Shown here: positions 18,027 through 25,500 of the stretch, piece by piece | Position numbering within the stretch: the stretch's first letter is position 1 | Layout: each line of letters opens with the position of its first letter | Assembly: GCA_963698275.1 (NCBI GenBank) | Contig: CAVOQE010000006.1 | Location: 620,001 to 684,000, forward strand | DNA from: Anderseniella sp963698275 | GTDB lineage: Bacteria > Pseudomonadota > Alphaproteobacteria > Rhizobiales > Aestuariivirgaceae | Direction: 5' to 3' | DNA length: 64,000 nt | Made by a program: the position numbers and the translations under genes | Notes under the pieces: generated by a model | Told to the model about the DNA's origin: nothing | Seen by the model: the letters and a program-made list of their open reading frames with translations, nothing else | The model's database searches: none

Positions 18027-18635
18027 TCATATATTGTGCAGTGAGACATCTGCATGAACGACATTTACATCAACGAGGAACTCTCTCAGACCGGCCACCC
18101 GTGCAACACACAGCCGATGGCGCCCGTCCTCCACGGCCATTCGTCCGTCTCGCCCAATGTTGATAATCGGCCGGTCAACGGGATCATCCCGGTAAAGCCC
18201 TGACCTGAAGTCTGAGTACAGCTTGTCGAGAAAGTCCAGGCGCTCGGCGACTTCATCCCGGTTTCTATAGCGCCTTATGGGATTATTCTGCTGCTGGTCG
18301 ATCATCCAGCGATACCACCTGGTGGCCTGCCACGACTCGCCGTCATTAAAATGAGCTTGCAAGGACCGATAGAATACATAGTTGTTCAGCGAGACCATTC
18401 CACAGACATGTTGTGCAGCCGGTTCGTAAACCGAACACCAGAAAACCTCCTGATCTATTGTCTGATCCCAGTCGCCGGCAAGCTCACGCGTTTTGGGTCT
18501 GGCGAGTATTCGATGTGAATCACGAAATTCGGGATACTGGATGTACCCCACATTGTCGGGGTCAATCCTGATATGCCGATAGCGTCGTCGCACAATGGAT
18601 CTGAGCAATCTCAGCTTCTTGTTTTCCTGCGCCAT
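18027..18635 (-). CDS. Protein with ParB/sulfiredoxin-like domain
   Basis: The 202-residue protein has a C-terminal stretch, INIGRDGRMAVEDGRHRL and VARVAGLREFLVDV, matching the core of ParB/Srx-fold domains (the GRHR turn). The N-terminal half is rich in Arg, Tyr and Trp and unrecognised. Such proteins occur in glycan loci beside methyltransferases; here a class I methyltransferase lies 9 bases upstream in the same direction. The function is unknown. Confidence 0.6.
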   Translation of the reverse strand: MAQENKKLRLLRSIVRRRYRHIRIDPDNVGYIQYPEFRDSHRILARPKTRELAGDWDQTIDQEVFWCSVYEPAAQHVCGMVSLNNYVFYRSLQAHFNDGESWQATRWYRWMIDQQQNNPIRRYRNRDEVAERLDFLDKLYSDFRSGLYRDDPVDRPIINIGRDGRMAVEDGRHRLCVARVAGLREFLVDVNVVHADVSLHNI

Positions 18636-18644
18636 GGTGAATGT

Positions 18645-19259
18645 TCACCCGGCTGATTTTTCAGCATGGAAGAACAGTCTGTGCGGCTCTGACTTGCTGT
18701 GGGCGAGGACCCTGGCAGGAGACACCTGCCACCGGTCTCCAAGCTCTGAACGCAACACGTCGCGATGCCATCTTTCGGCGTCAGCGGTATCGAAATCCGT
18801 GAACGGTGGTGGCGGATTGCCCTGGTCCGTGTACCTGGCGCGTCGGGTGCTGCCTTCGATAAACAGATGATCGGTTTTTTCACCGCACGCCCGCAGTACC
18901 GATCTCATGAATTCTTCGCCTTCAAACGCATAAATCCGATGCAAGACGCTCAACAACAAAATGGCGTCCCAGTGTAGTGTCGACTGGATGAATTCAGGTG
19001 TCACCGAGGTTCGCATATATGCCGTACCAGGCGCACTTCTGGCGCAGGCTATCTTGTGTTCCTTTTCGAACTTTTCAGCGCCGACAACAAAATGTCCCTT
19101 GGACGCAAGAAAATTGGAGGTCTCGCCAAGGTTGGAACCTATGTCCAGTATCCAGGAGTGCTGTTTGCTAATTCCCGAAGCGATAAGCTGATTGCGTTCG
19201 TCGAACGAAGAATGCCGCGAACCGAAATCCAAGTAGCGACGGAAGTTCGGAAACTTCAT
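18645..19259 (-). CDS. Class I SAM-dependent methyltransferase
   Basis: From MKFPNFRRYLDFGS the protein is 204 residues. It has SAM-binding motif I in SWILDIGSNLGETSNFLASK, then VVGAEKFEKEH (acidic second strand) and WDAILLLSVLHRI (post-motif). The substrate is unknown; context suggests sugar or lipid methylation in a surface glycan pathway. ATG 19259 follows GAGGT about 10 bases upstream and is preferred to the longer frame starting at 19355. Confidence 0.75.
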   Translation of the reverse strand: MKFPNFRRYLDFGSRHSSFDERNQLIASGISKQHSWILDIGSNLGETSNFLASKGHFVVGAEKFEKEHKIACARSAPGTAYMRTSVTPEFIQSTLHWDAILLLSVLHRIYAFEGEEFMRSVLRACGEKTDHLFIEGSTRRARYTDQGNPPPPFTDFDTADAERWHRDVLRSELGDRWQVSPARVLAHSKSEPHRLFFHAEKSAG

Positions 19260-19427
19260 TGGAATGCTTACCTCAATGTGGTGGGCCAGAACAAACCAGC
19301 TTTGGAACCAACCTGCCGCTTGACCCATTTTCAGATGACGTCTGCCGCCGGACAAACCGCTTTTTCGAAAAAGCTTGTGCAGCGATCATCTTCCAGCAAT
19401 TCGGTATCAGGTGAGACCTGATATGCC

Positions 19428-19759
19428 ATGAATGATTCAGGCCTGCAACCGTGGATCAAGACGTATGATCCGGCGCGTGCGGCTGGTCGAGTTGAAACCA
19501 GTCCAGATGTTGAGACTTCGAGGGTCGCGGCAAAGCATTGTTATACCAAGAAGTATTTCAAAGAATTCCAGTCAGCGAATATCAAACGCAAATTGCTGGA
19601 TTAATTTTGCCTAATGACTATAACTTCATCCCAGCTAGGAATGTAATTTGGTCGACGTTGCGATCTGAGCGTGCCAATGACCAGATGGTACTAGCGGACT
19701 TCAGCAGGTACCAGAAATCACTCCTCAACCCCCTTTCCAGCGAACATTCCCCAACATGA
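19428..19759 (+). pseudogene. Possible small frameshifted gene of unknown function
   Basis: ATG 19428 opens a 58-codon frame (MNDSGLQPWIKTYDPARAAG...) ending at 19604. A second frame open from 19514 reads DFEGRGKALLYQEVFQRIPV and on to a TGA at 19757-19759 that overlaps the glycosyltransferase ATG as ATGA. One added base near 19512 would fuse them into a roughly 110-residue protein. The coupled overlap suggests a real gene, but no family is recognised and both frames could be chance. Confidence 0.3.
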
Positions 19760-20634
19760 CGACTCTTCCGAAAATTGTTTGGATGTATTGGCATCAAGGT
19801 GAAGCAGCGGCGCCGGAAATAGTCAGGCGCTGCATCGCATCATGGCAGATAAAGAATCCAGGCTGGTCTGTGAGGGTTCTTGATGCCGGCACTGTTCAGG
19901 AACCAACCGGGCTGCCGGCCGACTGGTTCAACGCCAGGCCGGACATCAGTCTTCAGTTCTTGTCGGACATGATCCGTATCGCATTGTTGAGCAGGCATGG
20001 TGGCGTTTGGGCCGACGCAAGCGTCTACTGCTCGGAGCCGCTGGAGGACTGGCTGCCGCAGCGAATGCAGTCGGGTTTCTTCGCATTCGAAGGCGCACGA
20101 CGCGGGCGCATGATTGGAAGTCCGTTTCTGGCAGCTCATCCTGGCAACATCGTGCCTTCCAGGATGCTGAGCCGACTGCTGGAGATTTTCCAGGGCCGGC
20201 GTTTTAAAGGAAACGAGGTCTGGTATGGCCGTATTTTGCGCACTGCTCTCAAACCCCCTCTGGAGATAACGCCCGGCACCACCCGGTTATGGTTTTCAAC
20301 ACTGTTTACAGACGTGCTCAAAATCTATCCCTATTTCACGCTGCACTATATGTTCAACAAGCTGGCCATTGAAGATCCCGAGATTGCAGAAGCCTGGTCC
20401 GAAACATCGTCCTTGCCCTGCGAGCCATTCGTCAAACTCAAGCGAGCCAAGAACCTTCCTGCCATCACTGAAGACATCCGCCAATTCATCACAACCGAAA
20501 AATTTCCGGTGCACAAACTCGATTGGCAGGTGGACATGAGAGCGCCCTACTGGACGGAAGTATTTCGATTGCTGGATGCCAATGGCCATCCTGCCCGTGA
20601 TGATGAAGCCGGCAATCAGGCATCCGGCGAGTAG
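19756..20634 (+). CDS. Capsular polysaccharide-type glycosyltransferase
   Basis: The 292-residue protein starts TLPKIVWMYWHQGEAAAPE and continues with CIASWQIKNPGW and FLSDMIRIALLSRHGGVWAD. These are the hallmarks of the Caps_synth/GT32-like family: the IW-WHQG motif, SDxxR and the GGVWADAS metal or sugar-nucleotide site. It probably transfers a sugar during surface polysaccharide assembly at the cytoplasmic face of the membrane. The start overlaps the preceding small frame by four bases. Confidence 0.85.
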   Translation: MTTLPKIVWMYWHQGEAAAPEIVRRCIASWQIKNPGWSVRVLDAGTVQEPTGLPADWFNARPDISLQFLSDMIRIALLSRHGGVWADASVYCSEPLEDWLPQRMQSGFFAFEGARRGRMIGSPFLAAHPGNIVPSRMLSRLLEIFQGRRFKGNEVWYGRILRTALKPPLEITPGTTRLWFSTLFTDVLKIYPYFTLHYMFNKLAIEDPEIAEAWSETSSLPCEPFVKLKRAKNLPAITEDIRQFITTEKFPVHKLDWQVDMRAPYWTEVFRLLDANGHPARDDEAGNQASGE

Positions 20635-20913
20635 CTATTCAAATCATAATGCCGAAGAACTGTTGAACGGTCGGGTTGCAAACCCTTGCCATGCACATGC
20701 TAATTACTCAAAAGATATTGAAAACACACATTTTTTGATATCCACAGATTGGCTATATGTTGATGAAGCATCAACGAACAATGTCATGGCCGCACTGGTG
20801 CTGCGGCTCAGCTTGCTTTAGATGCAGCCCTAAGGATATAGAAGCCACATGAATACATAGTGCACTTTGCATAACCGCCAGAGAAAGACGTCCTCATTCC
20901 AACTTCACGATCA
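20635..20913. other. AT-rich spacer, no gene seen
   Basis: This spacer between the glycosyltransferase and the truncated sulfotransferase has short frames only and a visible AT shift. No promoter box or repeat could be fixed with confidence. Confidence 0.35.
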
Positions 20914-21468
20914 ATGCGCAACAAATTCACCAAGGTGCCAAACTATGCCGGGATACTGCTCCGGTATGGTACCATTACAAGGCACCCGCTTGTTGCCAAC
21001 ATTGCCCCTGCACTCAGGATGAAAGTACTTAGCCGTATCGCTATGAGCAACGAACATGGCTTCTGCTATTTCAGAATACCCAAGGTTGCAAACAGCACAA
21101 TTGTTATGTCGCTGCTGAACAACATGCCTGGCCGTGGGGAAACAGACAGTGGATTTGCAAAGCTTCTATTGCAGGGCATTCCGCATGTATCGGACATGGA
21201 CAAACTTCACACCTTCACCTTTGTCCGCAACCCGGCAAGCAGAGTACTTTCCGCATTTCTGGATAAATCCAGGGCAGATGCTATGCGCAGCAAACATCAG
21301 TGTCTTAGGGGCGAGCCCGGTACGATGTCAGGCTTCCGGTTTTTTTTGGACGGTTTGAAAGATGGTCAGTTGCTGGACAATCTGCACTGGGCACCTCAAA
21401 CAGCCATTTTGCCGTATGACGTGGCGAAATATGATTTTGTTGGCCGGTATGAATCACTGGAGGTGTAA
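20914..21468 (+). pseudogene. Sulfotransferase, C-terminally truncated by an IS end
   Basis: The 184-residue frame has both PAPS-binding elements of Golgi-type carbohydrate sulfotransferases: FCYFRIPKVANSTI (5'-phosphosulfate loop) and HTFTFVRNPASRVLSAFLDK (3'-phosphate site). It also has the later NLHWAPQTAILPYDVAKYDF and VGRYESLE. Members usually continue well beyond this point. Here the frame stops two codons on, where sequence typical of an IS terminus begins (GGTGTAAAGTCCCCATTTTG). The motif core is present but the helical C-terminus is lost. Confidence 0.75.
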
Positions 21469-21626
21469 AGTCCCCATTTTGTGGGCCACCAATTTCTCGT
21501 TTCTCCAAATTGTTTCGGGACCCGGTGGGCGCATGCCAAGTTCCTGATGCGTTCGAATGTGATCATAGTGGACGACGAACCCGCATGGCGATAGGATGTA
21601 ATTTTGAGATACGCTGCGGGCGGCAA
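21466..21626 (-). mobile_element. IS fragment: C-terminus of an rve/DDE (IS3-like) transposase
   Basis: On the minus strand one frame reads FVVHYDHIRTHQELGMRPPG followed by PETIW, the conserved C-terminal block of IS3/IS481-type transposases (HYN-RPHSSLG-RPPAPE). It is followed by a GT-rich presumed terminus at 21466-21490. A neighbouring frame reads plausible upstream residues, so the fragment is frameshifted. Only about 160 bp remain; the rest of the element and its other end were not found. Confidence 0.65.
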
Positions 21627-21692
21627 GTCAATAAACGTTCTTCTGTCATCTGGTCACGTCTTTGCTGACGCAACACAACGCATTGTAGAAGC

Positions 21693-22461
21693 CACTGCTG
21701 TCCGATTTAAGTAGGTAGACAAGGTGTATGACATTAATTCTACTCTGTTTCAGACGTTTCTCGGCTTTTGAGACACGAGCAGGAGATCAATGTCATGCGG
21801 CATCACAAAAGCGTTTTTCATCAGGTTTTGAAGCATGTTCCATGGAGCATTTTTGATCGGCTTGTGGACAAGCACCGGGCTGACTACCGGGTGCGGCGTC
21901 TGACCAGCAAGAGCCAGTTCCTGGCGCTGCTGTTCGGGCAGTTGGCCGGGGCTTCGAGCCTGCGCGAGATCGAGTAGGGCTGATCAGCCATGCGGCCCGG
22001 CTCTACCATGTTGGCGGATGCTGTGTAGCGCGCGCCACACTGGCCGACGCTAATGCCCGTCGGTCGGCTGCGTCGCTGTGCGCATCTCCACTGGCAAGAT
22101 CATCCGCCTGATTACCAATGACCTTGATGCTCCGGCTGCAGAAATCGCCGAGCTTTACAAGCAGCGCTGGCAGATCGAGCTGTTCTTCGAGTGGATCAAG
22201 CTGAACCTGAAGATCCGTCATTTCCTTGGAGCCTCAGAGAATGCTGTACGCATCCAGGTCTATGTCGCCATGATTACCTACCTGCTGCGTGCCGCACAGG
22301 CCATACAGAAAGCTATTGACCAGCCACTCGCCTTTGTCAGTCTCGAGCGCCTGAACCTCATGCATAGGCGGTCAATCAATGATCTTAAAAACCGCCGCCG
22401 CCAATTTACGACAGCACACAGATGTATCTCAGCATATGAAAACTTTAACCGGACCGCAGTG
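21693..22461 (+). mobile_element. Internally deleted IS4-family element with 9-bp target duplication
   Basis: Terminal inverted repeats 21693-21710 and 22444-22461 match at 15 of 18 positions. Immediately outside them TGTAGAAGC is repeated directly (21684-21692 and 22462-22470). The interior has the transposase N-terminus MRHHKSVFHQVLKHVPW (DUF4372 type) joined to a C-terminal part with YKQRWQIELFFEWIK, the IS4 YREK signature. The central catalytic part is missing. At 769 bp it is roughly half the length usual for this group. Confidence 0.85.
21795..22461 (+). pseudogene. IS4-family transposase remnant (DUF4372 N-terminus, YREK C-terminus)
   Basis: ATG 21795 has AGGAG upstream. About 60 codons read LVDKHRADYRVRRLTSKSQF and LLFGQLAGASSLREIE before TAG. 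A shifted frame continues GLISHAARLYHV and TLADANARRSAA. The sequence then jumps to GKIIRLITNDLD and YKQRWQIELFFEWIKLNLKI, the C-terminal domain. Stops, a shift and a central deletion rule out activity. Confidence 0.85.
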
Positions 22462-22524
22462 TGTAGAAGCGGGTGATGACGTAGCTTCAACAAATATGGA
22501 ATCACGTTTTGGGGGTTTGCCTTG

Positions 22525-23229
22525 ATGTCTAAAATCAAAAATAAATTTTGGGATCTATATCATTATCGAAGAAACATCCAAATAAACAAAGATAAAAATT
22601 TCGACATCTGTTTTATTTGGATACCAAAATCTGCTGGAACATCCGTATACAAGACGATTTCAGAACATGCTGGCATGCGGTTATTGAAAAAGCCCAAGGA
22701 GTTCATGAATTTTGACAACCAAGGCGTCGTTACGTTTGGTCATGTTCATTATCTGTCGCTATTAAGGGATGGGTTTGTCAGCAAAAAATATCATGATAAC
22801 AGTTATAAATTTTCGATTGTTAGAAATCCATATGAGCGGGTAGCCTCATTGTACAACTATCTGGCTCAAGGCAGCAGGATTAAAGGTTGGGATTTTGATC
22901 GTTTTTTATATGAGGTAGAAAACAACAGACCCCCAATTGGGCTGTACAATACTCATGCCATATCACATGCCAACCCACAGGCGGACTGGATTATTGATCA
23001 GAAAAGCCAGTTTATCGTCGATGATGTCTTCAAATTGGATAAAATGGATGAATTGCATGCGAAATTAAATACTGATTATAATTTGTCCATCAATTCCTGG
23101 AAAAAAGAAAATATTAGCCCAAAAATTGTTACATTTGAGGAAAATATACTTAATCACAAAAATCGAATAGATTTAATAAATAGAGTTTACAGAAAAGATT
23201 TTGATCTATTTGATTTTAAAAAAATTTGA
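22525..23229 (+). CDS. Sulfotransferase family 2 protein
   Basis: The 234-residue protein is strongly AT-rich compared with the window. FIWIPKSAGTSVYKTISEHA provides the 5'-phosphosulfate loop, and KFSIVRNPYERVASLYNYLA the 3'-phosphate site. The FGHVHY segment between them is typical of bacterial Sulfotransfer_2 proteins. It would transfer sulfate from PAPS to a sugar or lipid. ATG 22525 is preferred over TTG 22522. It starts 63 bases after the IS4 remnant. Composition suggests recent acquisition. Confidence 0.8.
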   Translation: MSKIKNKFWDLYHYRRNIQINKDKNFDICFIWIPKSAGTSVYKTISEHAGMRLLKKPKEFMNFDNQGVVTFGHVHYLSLLRDGFVSKKYHDNSYKFSIVRNPYERVASLYNYLAQGSRIKGWDFDRFLYEVENNRPPIGLYNTHAISHANPQADWIIDQKSQFIVDDVFKLDKMDELHAKLNTDYNLSINSWKKENISPKIVTFEENILNHKNRIDLINRVYRKDFDLFDFKKI

Positions 23230-23654
23230 TGTAAACAACCGATTGGATGTTTTTTGAGCTTTGGAAAATCTGGAACCAGGTTGCAATCCAGGTTTAGTTT
23301 GTGCACCAAAAACAACTTTATTCACCACTACATTATGCTGTTTTCAGGCCGACGACTTCATGTATCGTTCGGATTGCCTTTGATTTTTTCAATGATATGG
23401 TCTGCGATTGAGCCCGTTCAACTGCCCCAGCTTGATCCCCTGTGTATTGCTTCACAATGCGTACAAGGACAACGCACTGCGACCGCGTGAAAACGGCACC
23501 AGTTCACCGGACGGACTGAACTCGATTGAAGAGCGCTGCTACAATGATCGGACGTCATTCTGATCCAGAATTTTTTGCAACCTAAGGCTGGTTGTTCATA
23601 GTATACGGGCTTGCTGTTACTGTTCGCGACGTCAGGCACGTGTTTAGGGGGTAA
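23230..23654. other. Intergenic region without a recognisable gene
   Basis: About 425 bases. A plus-strand frame near 23447-23567 (LLHNAYKDNALRPRENG...) looks faintly coding but has no start or family match. The remainder is AT-rich. It may be the scar of a lost gene in the glycan island. Confidence 0.35.
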
Positions 23655-24491
23655 ATGGTGAATACTGAAGATAATTTTCGCTATGCAACGAGGGGTGTTT
23701 TTCTCTTTGAGAAGTGCATGCGTCGCTTTGTGCGTCACACCAGCGAAAGCACACAAACTGGCATCTACTCCCGGTTTTCAAAGTGGTCTCGCCATTTGGT
23801 CGATACTGATTTTGAATTTGAAGATCAGTTGTTGCTGGTAAGCCAAAAGGGAAAACAACTAGTATTTCCTCGACCTTTGCCGACCGTTAATTTTCAACAC
23901 ATTTCCTTTGGTTACGAAGACTGGCTACGCCGAAAGTATTCAATGCCGGGATTTGTTGAAGTGCTGGACGGTGATATTGTAATTGATTGTGGGGGTTATG
24001 TTGGCGGGTTTGCTCTTTCCGCTTCGCGCTTGGCGTCAAAGGTGTATGTTTTCGAACCAGCTCCACTGAATGTGGAGTGCGCACGCCACAACCTTGAGGT
24101 GTATGGCAATACGACTATTGTTGAAGCCGGTTTGTACCGCGAAAGTGGTGACATGACCTTGAACCTGTCGTCATCGGGAGTGGAGCATTCACTCCTGAGC
24201 CCTGACAAGGGAAAAACCGGGTTGACCCAATCAATACCCGTCTGGTCGTTGAAAGACTTTTGCAAATTGAATGACGTTCCTGCTCCTGATTTTGTAAAGA
24301 TCGAAGCTGAGGGAGTGGAACTTGAAGTATGGGAAGGATTGGCTGATCTGCGTCCTTCCAGGATCGCAATTGATGTTAGCCCAGAGAGGGACGGCAAGAG
24401 CCCCGCAGAGGAGTTCAAGCTTCGCCTCACTGAGGCTGGATATGAACATAGGCAACGAAAGGGTATGCTATTTGCCAAACGAATTGAGTAA
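23655..24491 (+). CDS. FkbM-family methyltransferase
   Basis: The 278-residue protein has the FkbM layout: IVIDCGGYVGGFALSASRLA (SAM motif I), KVYVFEPAPLNVECARHNLE, then PDFVKIEAEGVELEVWEG, the family's late KI-EGxE block. These enzymes O-methylate sugars or other moieties. ATG 23655 follows a G-rich ribosome site. It is the last gene of the glycan island; its GC content is intermediate. Confidence 0.88.
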   Translation: MVNTEDNFRYATRGVFLFEKCMRRFVRHTSESTQTGIYSRFSKWSRHLVDTDFEFEDQLLLVSQKGKQLVFPRPLPTVNFQHISFGYEDWLRRKYSMPGFVEVLDGDIVIDCGGYVGGFALSASRLASKVYVFEPAPLNVECARHNLEVYGNTTIVEAGLYRESGDMTLNLSSSGVEHSLLSPDKGKTGLTQSIPVWSLKDFCKLNDVPAPDFVKIEAEGVELEVWEGLADLRPSRIAIDVSPERDGKSPAEEFKLRLTEAGYEHRQRKGMLFAKRIE

Positions 24492-24493
24492 TG

Positions 24494-24517
24494 TGCCGGT
24501 TTCATGAAATCCCGGCA
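24494..24517. terminator. Possible bidirectional hairpin terminator
   Basis: TGCCGG (24494-24499) pairs with CCGGCA (24512-24517), and the loop contains the palindrome TTTCATGAAA. It lies between the convergent FkbM gene and the small secreted-protein gene. There is no U-tract, so it may be weak. Confidence 0.4.
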
Positions 24518-24526
24518 TCTAGTGCC

Positions 24527-24883
24527 CTAAAACCCCAACGGCATCAGCTTGTAGCCCTGGTCGGTGCGATAGCCAAACCCGTCATGGCGCGTGCGATAGC
24601 AGATTTCCTCGGCCTGCCTGCGCTGCTTGATGCGGGAACACAGGCTACCGTTTTCCTCGTCAATGCGCCACTCGCCATAGACCGCGCGGCCCTTGGTTGA
24701 CAGCATCCGCATCTCACCGGACTTGCGATAGATGATCTTCCCGCTGAGCTTGCCGCGGAACGAAAGCTCCTGGCCAACCAGCTCCTTCATGATCTCGCGT
24801 CCCGACATCCAGTCGGCAGCGAGAACATTCTGCGGCAACAAGACACTTGCAGCGCTCAAGGCAATCAACAGAGATTTTTTCAT
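24527..24883 (-). CDS. Small secreted protein, DUF995-like
   Basis: The 118-residue protein begins with a clear Sec signal peptide (MKKSLLIALSAASVLL...NVLAA). The mature part ADWMSGREIMKELVGQ, GEWRIDEENGSLCSR and EEICYRT, with two Cys that may form a disulfide, resembles small DUF995-type periplasmic proteins of alphaproteobacteria. The family match is tentative and the role unknown. Start ATG 24883 has GGGGAG upstream. Confidence 0.6.
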   Translation of the reverse strand: MKKSLLIALSAASVLLPQNVLAADWMSGREIMKELVGQELSFRGKLSGKIIYRKSGEMRMLSTKGRAVYGEWRIDEENGSLCSRIKQRRQAEEICYRTRHDGFGYRTDQGYKLMPLGF

Positions 24884-25440
24884 TTCAAGGCTCCCCAGCC
24901 AATCGGAGTGTTTCAGGTTCTGACTGCATCAAAACCAGTGCTCCAAACTTCGGTTACAGCATGCCTTCATTTGCAGAAACGCACGCTTGTTGTGCGAGAC
25001 ATGCCAGTGTGAGGTGCCTTTCCGGATCGGGGATATGCCCTACTTGCGTCGAAGTCTTTTTGTCTTTGTTACAAGTCCGGACAAGGCACGGCGTAAAAAA
25101 GTCTACTGGGACCAATAAACAAGAGATCAGGCGGGCCTGTCTGTGAGGCCTGTCACATCGCTCGTTCAAACCGGGAAACCCCGGCTTAATCGCAAGGCTA
25201 GAAGCTTGAAACCGCTTGTTGCCCTACCGGTCCAACACTTAAAGGACCGGTAATCATCATCGGCGTCTCAACCTTAACAAGAGCTTAAGAAACCAATGAA
25301 CAATCCCAGCATCAGCGCTCATATTGCTTATCTCACCCAACAAGATGAACCCTGATGAAGATATTCTAAGACAGATTCGCCGAGGATTACAAATAAGGCA
25401 GGACACACCTGTGGAGTGATGGGTAAATCACATCGAACGC
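24884..25440. other. Long intergenic region with a hairpin
   Basis: About 560 bases without a convincing gene. A perfect 8-bp stem ACCGGTCC / GGACCGGT lies at 25226-25251. Two very short frames (19 and 24 codons, 25296-25420) have start codons but no support. The region upstream of the patatin is AT-rich and leads into its operator. Confidence 0.4.
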
Positions 25441-25469
25441 ACTTGACGTAATTTAATATTACGTCAAGT
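25441..25469. promoter_or_regulatory. Perfect 12-bp inverted repeat upstream of the patatin gene
   Basis: ACTTGACGTAAT (25441-25452) and ATTACGTCAAGT (25458-25469) are exact reverse complements around five bases. A degenerate half-site TATTACATCTTG follows at 25469-25480. It lies 31 bases before the patatin ATG, an operator-like position. The regulator is not identified. Confidence 0.7.
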
Positions 25470-25500
25470 ATTACATCTTGAAAAAGTTCGCGAGGCCAAT

